In this document: positions 51,662-62,844 of the stretch, piece by piece | Layout of the letters: every line of letters starts with the position of its first letter | Position numbering within the stretch: the first letter of the stretch is position 1 | NCBI RefSeq assembly: GCF_024713945.1 | Contig: NC_134686.1 | Location: forward strand, 1,016,001 to 1,080,000 | Length of the DNA stretch: 64,000 nucleotides | DNA from: Dermatophagoides farinae | Lineage: Eukaryota > Arthropoda > Arachnida > Sarcoptiformes > Pyroglyphidae | Direction: 5' to 3' | Program-made: the position numbers and the translations under genes | Notes under the pieces: generated by a model | Seen by the model: only the letters and a program-made list of their open reading frames with translations | The model's database searches: none | What the model was told of the DNA's origin: nothing

Positions 51662-52339
51662 GGCCAACGGTTATTATTATTTATATTAAATATCAAGATG
51701 ATGATAATGGTGGCCATTAACAAGTTTTAAATACAATATAAAATGAAAATAATTAAAAAAAAAATTATAAAAAAAAAAATAAAATAAAACCAATTCTAAA
51801 TGATGAACATTTCAACCATATGTAAATTAATAAATTCATTTATTATTGAAAACACACACAGAACACACACACGATCCATGGACAAACATATAACACACAA
51901 ACACATAAACACAGACACACACACACACACACACAAACACTGTGCACAGTGGTAATAAAACAACTGTCAATCAATGGGTAAAAATAATAATAAAAAAAGA
52001 GAAAAAGAGAAAAAATCCCTTGGTGTTTTGGGGCTATATCCACATGTGTGGATACACCTAAACATGAATCAGATTCTTGATTCATCGAATGTTTTTCCAA
52101 CCATTTGTGTGGCAATAATTCCTGAATTTGGTACGAAACGTTTCAACGAATTTTCCTTTTCCGTTTTTTTTTGTCTGTTGGTAAGTTTTGACAATTTTGT
52201 TTTTTTTTCGTCTGCATCATACCTCATCATTTCATAATAATTAATGAGGTATAAATATATCGTTGTAATTAAGAGACAACAGAAAGAAAGAAAAAGAATT
52301 TTACCTTTATTAAAACATTCAATCAATAACGAACAACAA

Positions 52340-52379
<40 letters not shown>

Positions 52380-52752
52380 ATAATAACAATAAATATCATC
52401 AATGTATAATAGATCAAACAATGTGAAATAGAACAAAACAAGTAGCCATAATTCGAATGTAGAATAATGGCAATTTTTACAATATATTGAAATGAGTTTT
52501 TTTTTGTTTGTTTGTTTGTGTGTTAGTTACCAACAACAACAACAATAAAAAATCGACCACTTCTGGTAGGGTCACAGTGTGTTTATCAATCGATATAAAT
52601 AATTAATTTACAATAAATTTCAGGCCAAACACGTACACACAGGTTTTTTTTTGTGTTTATAGTTTCAATGATGATGATGATTCTTTAAATTCTTTTTTTT
52701 TATAAAAGGGTCAAATGTTATTTTTTTTGTTTTGTGCATAAATAAAACAATT
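51662..52752. other. Gap between SUPT20H start and ZDHHC1 end, with a less repetitive core
   Basis: CA and GT arrays (51902-51935; (GT)n at 52346-52376) flank a core at 52010-52170 that is not simple sequence. It has two short hairpins (arms TATCCACA/TGTGGATA near 52036-52053 and ATGAATCA/TGATTCAT near 52063-52084). All frames there are partly open, and a minus-strand frame reads LKRFVPNSGIIATQMVGK. I cannot tell whether it is an exon or a conserved UTR. Confidence 0.4.
52346..52376. repeat. (GT)n microsatellite
   Basis: About 15 uninterrupted GT units; similar arrays lie at 5034-5056, 20548-20576, 54721-54748 and in both copies of the 1.5 kb duplication. Confidence 0.9.
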
Positions 52753-54255
52753 TCAAACTTTCATTTGATTCTCATTATTATAACCATTTGATTTCGTTGT
52801 TGTTGTTGTTGTTGTTGCTGCTGTTGATGGTTGCGATTCTGCAATCTGATTTTCCATAATAATAGTTGACCTAATTTTATCTTTTTTTACTACCTGTTTA
52901 TTACTGTTATTGTTGTCCAATTTTTGTTCCAAATTGTTGTTGTTGTTGTTGTTGTTTGTTATATCAATTTTTATCTTATTATTTCTATGCGTATGTTGAT
53001 TGAAAAATATACAGAATTTATTGAACATTGTAAACAATGATGATTTATTACCACGCTGTAATGGTTGTTCATCATGGCCAATATTGATTTTTGTTTGCTG
53101 CAATTGTCTATTCATTGATGTCGATTCATTCTTTCCCATTGTTGTTGATGGTGATTGTCTTGCCTGTTTTAGCAATGATCTTTGTCTCATCACAAATTCA
53201 TATGTAGATTCACCAATTATATCTAAATATGTATTGATGATGAAGAATTTAAAAGAATTTGAATCAAAATGAAAAGAATCGTTTTTTTTTACTTACTTAA
53301 AAATATATGAAAAATACAAAGATGAAGTAATAATAATGTTGAAATAGTTGATACAACCAATGTTATATACAGAATGATTGACCATATAATTTTAATGGTT
53401 CCTTCGTTATCAAATTCATAATGGACAATCACTAATTTTGATGCTATTAATTAATTAATTAATTAAAGAATGAAAAAGAGAGATATAGAAATTAAGAATT
53501 TTTTTTTTGCTTCACACTTCAAAATTTCAATTTTAAATTTTCAAAATTTTTTGTTCAAAATTATTACTTTGCATAAAATCCTTTACATGTAATGAAATGA
53601 TCAATAAAATGGCTGTAACCAATATGGTCAATGCTTGTATTAATGCCGTAATCATTGACAATACAAACCAATGATAATTTTTACCACCAACACAATTATT
53701 TAACCATTTACAATGATGATCAAAATTTGAAACACATTTATTACAAATACTACAATGTTTTGATTTCATATCCACATTTGATTCACATATATAACAGAAT
53801 TGATTTTCAATCACATGTTCATGTTTATTACGATCAAATTTTTTCGGTTTCAATTGTTTTTGTTCACTATATTTGGCCAATACATTATTATCAATTGGAT
53901 TGATTGTTGATGCAATAATATGTGTGAAAAAATGCATTAAATAAATGAATAGATTATATATTAGAAAAGGCAATACATTATTATGATTATTATGATGATC
54001 AATGGAAGACGACATGTTCGGTATGAATAGAAGAAAATTAATGAAACCAAAAACAATATAAATGGTCCAGCCAATTAATTGAAAATAATGAAATGGCCGA
54101 TTCCAACCATTATAACGGACAAATTCTTGTTGTTGTTGTTGTTGTTGCTGTTGTTGTTGATTATTGGTTGTTTTTGTTGTTGTTGTTGTTGTTGTATCTA
54201 ATAAAATTGATGATTGATGATTTTGATTTTCTTTTGGATGAATTTGAATCGTCAT
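52753..54255 (-). CDS. ZDHHC1: DHHC palmitoyltransferase, ZDHHC1-like
   Basis: Exons complement(52753-53222, 53297-53443, 53568-54255) give 434 residues. After a Thr/Gln-rich N terminus come [20 protein letters not shown] (first membrane segment), a second segment with [10 protein letters not shown], then the zinc-binding cysteine-rich domain [42 protein letters not shown] with the catalytic DHHC Cys, two more membrane segments, and [19 protein letters not shown], the TTxE-like element. NGW near the N terminus, SIDPAD-like STINPID and the HVIE before the CRD fit ZDHHC1/ZDHHC11. The enzyme adds palmitate to cysteines of membrane proteins, usually at ER or endosomes; vertebrate ZDHHC1 also acts with STING. 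The C-terminal tail is Asn/Thr-rich and unconserved. Confidence 0.9.
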
Positions 54256-54718
54256 TCTGTTTCTTATTTTTTTTTCTTTTTTTTAATATTTCATCCGATT
54301 ATTGAAAATTCCATTTTTTTCCCATTATTATTTGTTCAATTTATAAAGCAGAAATAGAAATTCAGTACTAAGAACCATAGAAACCAAATTTCTTTTGACG
54401 TTTGTCGATGATGATGATGATGATGATGATGGTAAAAGACGTTGGTCGTCGTCGTCGTTGATGGTCGTATGACGGCCAACTAACAAATGATGATGAATAT
54501 TACCGTTCCATTTGTATGGCATTGACTCACTTTTTTTTCTGTTTTCTACTTTTTCAACATATGCGACAATGGAATTGCACAAAGAATTGTCGCGCGTGTA
54601 TCTTTTTTTTGTTCGTTGTTGCTTGTGTTTCAGTTTCAAATAACAGCAACGCAACAATACATTTGCTTCTCTTTGTGTATATGTGTGCGTTTTTTGTTTT
54701 TGGTATGATATATGGGCA

Positions 54719-54752
<34 letters not shown>

Positions 54753-55076
54753 TTCTGCCAGTGAATCCAGTAACATTTTTCTTCTTCTTTTATTATTATT
54801 ATTCCACGAATTCCATGGTACATGTTCCACACACCATTATTATTATTGTTGTTGTTATATACACAATGATGATGATATACAATTACGTAATTCTTATTCT
54901 TTATTTCTAATATATTTTGTTCATTTATGTTATTGTTCAAATATATATTTCTATCCAATCATATATGATAATAATAATAATAATGATATTTCATTTCTAT
55001 TTTTTTCCAGAATAATTTTATTCCATGCGCTTTACACATACATATATAAATTCGGCCCTATTTTATTCATCATTAT
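54256..55076. other. Intergenic DNA upstream of ZDHHC1
   Basis: CAT, CGT and GT arrays and T-rich DNA up to the start of the 1.5 kb duplication. Promoter of ZDHHC1 expected; no exon recognised. Confidence 0.5.
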
Positions 55077-56442
55077 TTAACAAACTTGACCAATTGTGTG
55101 AAATTTGGCTAACCTAACCAATCTTTTTTTTTGTTGTCAATTCATTCATTAGGTTTCATTTTTTTTCCCCATTATTTATGATTCTATTTTCAAGTGGGCT
55201 TTTCATAATTTTTTTTTTCATATCTCTCCTGTTCTTGTGTTTTACACACACACACACACACACACGGTGGTAATGGTAGAAAACAGTATATATCGTGTGT
55301 GCATGTGTGTCAGTGTATCCAGAATATTCTATGCCGTCATTTTTTTTTTTTTTTTTTTTTTTAGTTTGACGGTCAAATTATCTGAAAATTCATTAATCCT
55401 GTTTCGAGTGCGAGTAGTATTGTTTTTTTTTCGTTATTAACAATAAAGAATAATCAATAATAAGCTCGTTGATTGAATATTCTTTGGGTATTGATGTTAT
55501 GCAACAAAAAAAAAAGAAGAAGAAAGAAAGAAAAATTTCTAGTTTCTAAGGCATTGTTTTTCAAGTTAATCAAGATATCACCATCAACAATGTTTTGGTC
55601 GTAATAGATTTTTTTTTTCATTTTACCCAACATAATGTATAGGCACATCTTTAATCATAGGGCCATATAATGATTATATAACACACACACACACACACAC
55701 ACAGACACAGATTGTTATAACCAAAATCAAGAAGCCCCATTTAAGGCTATTCAGCTACCACGCTAACTGTTTTTTTTTGGGTTATAATTTGATTATGATT
55801 TTCTTTCATGCATATTTGTTACTTTTTTTTCGCCTAATACACTTCTATTGTTATCTCCTTTTTTTTATTGTAGCAGCAGCAGCAACAGCAACAGCAGCAG
55901 TATGTGCCAATTTATAGAAAAAAAAAATAATGACAAGACAAAAAAAAATTGAAAAAAGAAAGATGGTGATAAAGACAATGAAAAAAAAATGAAAACTTTA
56001 TCATTATTTTATCTTGAATATGAGAGAATATTTCTGCATAGAATACTGTTTTCTATTAATGATGATGATGATAATGATGATGATAATGATTGGATGTTTT
56101 GAATGCTTCATCATCCAAAAGCCAGATTTTTTTTCTTTCCAGAATATTCTATATACATATATTCTGCTTGTTTGTGCATATTTAATTCTGATTGATTAAT
56201 TGAAAAGTTATCCATATAACTAGTTTTCATGTATGTAAATGAGCGAAAAGTTTTTAATTTTAATTTAATTTTTTTTCTATTTTTGATAGTTGGCTATATT
56301 TGTTGGATAAATGATGATAATAATTTTCATTTTTCCAATGAATCCATTTATACCTGAATGAATGAATGAATGAATGATGTGAATTTTAAGTTTTTATTTT
56401 CAATTTCATTTCAAAAGAAATAAAATTTGATGCTTTTGATGG

Positions 56443-56473
<31 letters not shown>

Positions 56474-56577
56474 ATCATTGACTAATATCAAATTATCTAC
56501 ATTTTAGTCAAGCCCCAGATGTGTCCTATTTATAATCATCTTCAACATCATCAGGAAACTTTTTGTAATTTGAAACT
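55077..56577 (+). repeat. Left copy of a 1.5 kb direct duplication
   Basis: From TTAACAAACTTGACC to TTTGAAACT this stretch is repeated at 59272-60763 with only small differences (a few substitutions and changed lengths of T, A and CA runs). It is ordinary AT-rich intergenic DNA with CA, CAG and ATG arrays and no gene. It starts at a TTAA and ends exactly where the LTR-like sequence begins. Confidence 0.9.
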
Positions 56578-58595
56578 GTTGACGTTTAGTCACCGATATT
56601 GTAAATCAGTGAACGTTCATCATATGTAAATCGACATGCGCCTGTCTGTGGCTACAAATATATAAAGAACTAGCTCGATTAACCATGCGGTTTATATACA
56701 GCTTGTAATTTTGGTGTGATCTTCTCTTCTCTCTTTCTTCATCTAAAATATTGTTTGTGCTTTGTAATTCATATCAATTATCATTATCATTTTTCTTCTA
56801 CAATAAATTATCTTTATTATTATTTCTATATCGATTGTGATTGTGCATCTGTTCATCAAATAAACAACAGGTTATGGGTCCTTCATGCCATTCAGTTGCA
56901 CCGAAAATCACTGTGCTCAACGATTCATCGTTTCAACGCTGGAATGTCGAAATTGAATCAGCTCTTCGGAGTCTCGATCTTTGGAAATACGTTGAAGAAA
57001 AGTATGATGACAAAAGCCAAGATAAAGAAATGTATGCGGCCAAGAATTTACTGTACAGTTCCTTGGATGATGATAATCATGACAGAATTATCGGTTGCAA
57101 AACAGCAAAAGAAATCTATAAAGCATTGAAAGAGTATCATCAAGGATCGTCATCAGCTGAACTCGACAATTTGATGCTGAAGTTTTATTCGATTACGTGG
57201 TCTGATTGTGCCAAAGATACTTTTCGGAAAATACGGTCGGTTGCTTCAGAATTGCTTACCAAGGGCAAGGAATTGACGGATGGTGAAAAATGTTCAAAAG
57301 TATTGTCCATTCTTCCGCCAAAGTTTGAATCAATAAAGAATAGTATCGAAGCTATACGCTTGAGTTCTGGCACACGTATGACATTCAATCAGCTGGAACA
57401 ATTTGTAACCGGGTCGATGACGGCTGAGGCTGGTGAAAAGAAAGAGATTGAGATCAAAAGAGAGTCCGAGACCAAAAACATGTTGGCCATGGCTAGACGG
57501 AAGAAAAATTTCCGGTGCTACGAATGTCACAAAGAAGGTCATATTCGAAAGAATTGTCCGTTGTTAAAAGATTCGAATGAGTCGAATGATTCAAAGCCGA
57601 AGGTGACATTGATGGCCTTGTCAAAAGCTGGTATAGCGGATAGACCGAAAGTGATGCCGAAACCATCGTACGACGACGACTACCAATCCTGTGAAATATT
57701 TGCCGATGGTGGTGCTAGTGTGCATACGTTTAATGATCGGAAATATTTTACTGATATCGAACCATATAATGGGGGTGAAATCGCATCTCCTGGTGGCATC
57801 AGCCAAGCGTCCGGTATTGGGTCAGTCGAAGTGGAACTTCATGATGGCGAAAATTGGACGACTGTTGAATTAACGAATTCGTTATTGATTGAAACATCGC
57901 CAATGAACATGATATCACTGGGTCAATTATCGAAACATCGAAATATACATTTTGGTGGCGACTTTAATTGTACGGTTATTTATCGAGATGGAAAACCATT
58001 GATTTATGCTGATCGTTCACAGAAATATACAAATGTGTACGAGGTCCGTGCCCGAATACCGAAGAAACGAGTAACCATGATGGCTATTGGTGAAAGTTTG
58101 GCCGTGCGGCACGAAAGACATAATCATGTTGATGCCGGAACAATTGTATCGATGGCAAACAAATCATCGTGTTGTAATGCTGGTGAATATATCCATATGG
58201 ATATCGGCGGATCTGTCGGTGAAATGTTGATCAAAAATGATAACAAGTTTGATGGTCGCTCGAAGCCCGTGGTGTTGGTTGGCTATGATGGTGAATCCAT
58301 ATACCGATGCTACGATCGTAAGGCTGGACAAATAGAGCTGTCATCGACGGTAAAATGGCAAGAGACACCGAGCTCGAAAACCGTAAGCCCTATCTTAATG
58401 ATAGAACCGACTAATCCTTCTGTTCCAGGGACATCGGAGAAATCTGATAAACCTGATGATAATCCAATTACCGACATTGATGATGATGCTGACGACATTA
58501 ACCAAACAGGGGAGATAAATGATAAGCCTCGTGGCCGACCTATTGGTTCGAAAAATAAACAACATGTATTGGATCCTGACAAATTAGGAGTTTGA
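56577..58595 (+). mobile_element. Broken Ty1/copia-type LTR element, gag-protease part
   Basis: A probable 5' LTR of about 290 bases (56577-56869, starting TGTTGACG, with a TATATAAAG box near 56658) is followed by a primer-site-like CAGGTTATGGGTCC and an open frame from 56874 to 58595. The frame shows a copia-type Gag, a zinc knuckle (CYECHKEGHIRKNC), an aspartic-protease-like motif (FADGGAS) and a segment like the one that follows integrase (VVLVGYDGE). Reverse transcriptase, RNase H and a second LTR were not seen, so the element is broken and represented by one end only. The open gag suggests it is not very old. Base use (more G/C at third positions) differs from the host genes around it. 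Confidence 0.75.
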
Positions 58596-58657
58596 ATAAT
58601 TTGTTTCTCTCACTAATAAAAAGAATAGCACTCTAACAATTTGGCATAGAAATTCTT

Positions 58658-58751
58658 AGGGTTACCATACGTCTGGATTTAGTCCGGAAATATCCGGAAT
58701 TTCTGTAATAATCTTGTATTGATTGTCTTGTCTTGTATTGATGGTGACCCT
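58658..58751. mobile_element. Possible 94-base inverted-repeat DNA element
   Basis: AGGGTTACCAT at its left and ATGGTGACCCT at its right are inverted repeats with one mismatch. Inside is a small palindrome TCCGGAAATATCCGGA (58683-58698). The end sequence resembles those of hAT-type elements; no target duplication was identified and no coding part is present. Confidence 0.4.
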
Positions 58752-58876
58752 ATGGTTGAGAAACACTGATAAATAGATTAACCAGATTTTTGTTTGGAAA
58801 AATATGCTAGTCCTACATAGAAAACAAGAGATACTACGATGTAATACATAGGTTTCAATAATAACAGAAGTTGATA

Positions 58877-59275
58877 TTTTAGTACTTTGAATGCCCATGA
58901 TCCTATATATAGGATCACCGGAAAATCATCATTGCGGTAATTAGATCTAATTTTAATTTGATAACTCCTAATTAAAAATGTTATTTGAAGATCATTTTAC
59001 ATTTTTCTAATATAAATTGTTATCATTTTCGGATTATAAAATGGTCTTACAACACTTTGAATTCTAGTCATTCAGAAAATCCGACTTTTTGACAATCAAG
59101 ATCAAATTAACTGTACTTAGATAAAGATAATACAGATGAGTTATATATCATTTTGAAGCTAAATAAACGTGAAATAAAACGCTTTTAATTTTATAAAAAT
59201 TGAATGAATAGTTTTGAAATTATTCATCTTCAAGTAAATATCCTATATATAGGATGATGGGCATTAATGGGTTAA
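58877..59275. mobile_element. MITE-like element with piggyBac-type right end
   Basis: Inverted repeats: AATGCCCATGATCCTATATA, continuing TAGGAT (58890-58915), faces ATCCTATATATAGGATGATG, continuing GGCATT (59240-59265), with one mismatch in 26 bases. The right end reads AATGGGTTAA, the piggyBac arrangement of terminal GGG next to a TTAA target (59272-59275). The left end is less well kept. The roughly 320 bases between the repeats are AT-rich with no coding capacity. Confidence 0.55.
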
Positions 59276-60628
59276 CAAACTTGACCAATTGTGTGAAATT
59301 TGGCTAACCTAACCAATCTTTTTTTGTTGTCAATTCATTCATTAGGTTTCATTTTTTTTCCCCATTATTTATGATTCTATTTTCAAGTGGGCTTTTCATA
59401 ATTTTTTTTCATATCTCTCCTGTTCTTGTGTTTTACACACACACACACACACACACACGGTGGTAATGGTAGAAAACAGTATATATCGTGTGTGCATGTG
59501 TGTCAGTGTATCCAGAATATTCTATACCGTCATTTTTTTTTTTTTTTTTTTTTAGTTTGACGGTCAAATTATCTGAAAATTCATTAATCCTGTTTTGAGT
59601 ACGATATATATTGTTTTTTTGTTTCGTTATTAACAATAAACAATAATCAATAATAAGCTCGTTGATTGAATATTCTTTGGGTATTGATGTTATGCAACAA
59701 AAAAAAAGAAGGAGAAAGAAAGAAAAATTTCTAGTTTCTAAGGCATTGTTTTTCAAGTTAATCAAGATATCACCATCAACAATGTTTTGGTCGTAATAGA
59801 TTTTTTTTTTCATTTTACCCAACATAATGTATAGGCACATCTTTAATCATAGGGCCATATAATGATTATATAACACACACACACACACACACAGACACAG
59901 ATTGTTATAACCAAAATCAAGAAGCCCCATTCAAGGCTATTCAGCTACGACGCTAACTGTTTTTTGGGTTATAATTTGATTATGATTTTCTTTCATGCAT
60001 ATTTGTTACTTTTTTTTTCGCCTAATACACTTCTATTGTTATCTCCTTTTTTTTATTGTAGCAGCAGCAGCAACAGCAACAGCAGCAGTATGTGCCAATT
60101 TATAGAAAAAAAAATAATGACAAGACAAAAAAAAATTGAAAAAAGAAAGATGGTGATAAAGACAATGAAAAAAAATGAAAACTTTATCATTATTTTATCT
60201 TGAATATGAGAGAATATTTCTGCATAGAATACTGTTTTCTATTAATGATGATGATGATAATGATGATGATAATGATTGGATGTTTTGAATGCTTCATCAT
60301 CCAAAAGCCAGATTTTTTTTCTTTCCAGAATATTCTATATACATATATTCTGCTTGTTTGTGCATATTTAATTCTGATTGATTAATTGAAAAGTTATCCA
60401 TATAACTAGTTTTCATGTATGTAAATGAGCGAAAAGTTTTTAATTTTAATTTAATTTTTTTTCTATTTTTGATAGTTGGCTATATTTGTTGGATAAATGA
60501 TGATAATAATTTTCATTTTTCCAATGAATCCATTTATACCTGAATGAATGAATGAATGAATGATGTGAATTTTAAGTTTTTATTTTCAATTTCATTTCAA
60601 AAGAAATAAAATTTGATGCTTTTGATGG

Positions 60629-60659
<31 letters not shown>

Positions 60660-60763
60660 ATCATTGACTAATATCAAATTATCTACATTTTAGTCAAGCC
60701 CCAGATGTGTCCTATTTATAATCATCTTCAACATCATCAGGAAACTTTTTGTAATTTGAAACT
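59272..60763 (+). repeat. Right copy of the 1.5 kb direct duplication
   Basis: Nearly identical to 55077-56577, in the same orientation. Differences are mostly in homopolymer and dinucleotide lengths, plus a few substitutions (for example near 59598-59615). It starts with the TTAA that ends the MITE-like element and runs into unique DNA after 60763. Confidence 0.9.
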
Positions 60764-61659
60764 TAAAATAATTGTGATGCACAAGCTGTTGTATTGTCGT
60801 CATGAATTAAACAACTGAATTGAATGATGATGATGATGTGTTTTATTAATAATTACCCGGAAATTTTTTTTATCTAATTGAATTCAATTAGATGAAAAAA
60901 AAATTTGATCGGATTATTCGAAAAAAAAATTTATTCCAAAAAACACACATTTCTTCGTCATATATGGTGGAAATAAAAAAGTTTTTTTTTCATTTTTTTT
61001 TTCTCTCTCTCTCTTTTCTTTCAATGAAAAAAAAACCGTCTGCTAATGTTTGAACTTGAATCAATTGATTGATGATGATGATGATGATGATTGAATTGAT
61101 CATCGATATGATGATGATAATAATATTTGTCTTTACTACACACACACACACACTCATGTACACAAGGTTAAAAAACAAGTAGAAATACTAGCACCCAAAA
61201 CGAATTCAAAAAATATTTTGGCCTCGAGCCCGTTGATTTTCTTGTTTTTTTTTATATATTTATTTATTTCTTTTATTGCTCATTTTTTTTCATTTATCTG
61301 AATCCGCTTTGAATTTTTTTTGTTTGTTCACACATTACCATTTAGTTGATACATTTTTTTGATTTATATTCTTTCATTCGTTTCTTTCCACTTTATGTCT
61401 GTCTGTTTGTTTTTTGCTTTTTTTTTGTGTTTGTTCCAATTCCATTTCAGCGTTTCTTTTCACTATATATAGTGTGTGTGTGTGTGTGATTGTTTTTCAT
61501 GTTCCGTATCCAATTTCTTGTTTCATTTTCACATTTCCGTTTTACAATTTTCTTTTCTTTTTTTTCGTCTTTATTTTTATTTTTTTTTTATATATATTCC
61601 ATTTTCATCTACTTGTTTTATTTGTTTGTTTGTTTGCAGATTAACAAATAATAAATAAA
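60764..61659. promoter_or_regulatory. Upstream region of ALAD
   Basis: Simple-sequence DNA with an AATTGAATTCAATT-centred palindrome (60861-60905) and CACTATATATAGTG (61461-61474), which could serve as a TATA box. TTTGCAG at 61633-61639 followed by ATTAACA just before the ATG looks like the acceptor of a 5' UTR intron. Confidence 0.4.
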
Positions 61660-62844
61660 ATGTCCCAAATGTCTTCGACAATGAATGAAAACAACAACAA
61701 CAACAACAAAGAAAGCCATTATAATACAAGCTTAAAAGATTATTTACATTCATCACAATCGCATCCAATTACACGTCATTGGCAATCACAATCGGTACAA
61801 AATTTTTCACCAAAAGATTTTATATTACCATTGTTTGTACTTGATGATGATTATGCTAACGAATCAATTGAATCATTCCCTGATGTATATCGTATGGGAC
61901 AAAATATTCTGATCGAATATCTAACACCATTAGTGTCTGATTTGGGTCTATCATCAATACTTTTGTTTCCTTGTTTGGAACAACAATATGGCCAACAAGA
62001 GGAAAAGAATTTGGATGATGCTTTCAATGTTGAAAAGAATCCATTGTTAAAAGTTATTCCGGTTATCAAGAAAAAATTTCCACAATTGTTAATCATAACA
62101 GATGTATGTCTTTGTGCTTTCACCGATCATGGTATGTCTTTGTCTTTTTTTTTGTGTTGATCATTTATCTTCTTTTTTTTCCATCATTTAATTCAATTTA
62201 AATTTAATTCATTTATTATAGGACATTGTTGTATTTTTGATCAACATAATGGCCACATTGATAATCCAAAATCAATTGAAGCATTAGCAAAATTATCGGT
62301 CAAATATGCACAGGTTGGTGCCGATGTAATCGCTCCAAGCGATATGATGGATTCTCGTATTGCTCTTATTCGTGAACAATTAACTTTGGCCGGTTATTCA
62401 CATGTATCCATACTATCGTATGGTGCGAAATTTTCTTCCTGTTTTTATGGCCCATTTCGAAATGCAGCCGGATCGGCACCAAAATTTGGTGATCGTAAAA
62501 AATATCAATTACCAGCCGGTTCACGTGGTATGGCTTTACGTTCGATTGATCGTGACATAAGGCAAGGTGCCGATATGATTATGGTTAAACCAGCAATGGC
62601 TTATCTTGATATTGTACGATCAATTGCCGATCATTATCCAAACTATCCAATTGCTGTATATCAGGTTTCAGGTGAATATTCAATGCTTAAACATGCGGCA
62701 CAAATTGGTTTATTCGATTTACGACAAATTGTTATGGAAACAATAATCGGATTTAAACGAGCAGGTGCATCGATTATCATCACTTATTTTACTGCCGATA
62801 TTCTTCATTGGATTCATAATAATAATGGTGGCCAAGAATTTTGA
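61660..62844 (+). CDS. ALAD: Delta-aminolevulinic acid dehydratase (porphobilinogen synthase)
   Basis: Exons 61660-62131 and 62222-62844, joined at a 90-base intron, give 364 residues (human 330). After an Asn-rich N terminus: PLFVLDDDYANESIESFPDV, YRMGQNILIEYL, the zinc site DVCLCAFTDHGHCC (three Cys of the zinc-dependent enzymes; the join falls inside it), ADVIAPSDMMDSRI, SILSYGAKFSSCFYGPFRNA with the first substrate Lys, GSRGMALRSIDRDIRQGADM and IMVKPAMAYLDIVRSI with the Schiff-base Lys, then YQVSGEYSML. All catalytic residues are kept. It condenses two 5-aminolevulinate molecules to porphobilinogen, the second step of heme synthesis, in the cytosol as an octamer. Ticks are known to have lost this early part of the pathway, so its presence here is informative. 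Confidence 0.95.

Noticed and set aside
54554-55080. Frames of up to 134 residues upstream of the duplication
   Set aside because: They consist of GT-array and ATT/ATG-repeat codons in all frames, so they look like chance.
58596-58657. Search for a second LTR directly after the copia-type frame
   Set aside because: Nothing resembling the sequence at 56577-56869 was found there or elsewhere in the window.
55077-60763. The 1.5 kb direct copies as LTRs of one large element
   Set aside because: They do not start TG or end CA, contain host-type microsatellites, and the LTR-like start with a primer-site-like sequence lies inside, after the left copy.
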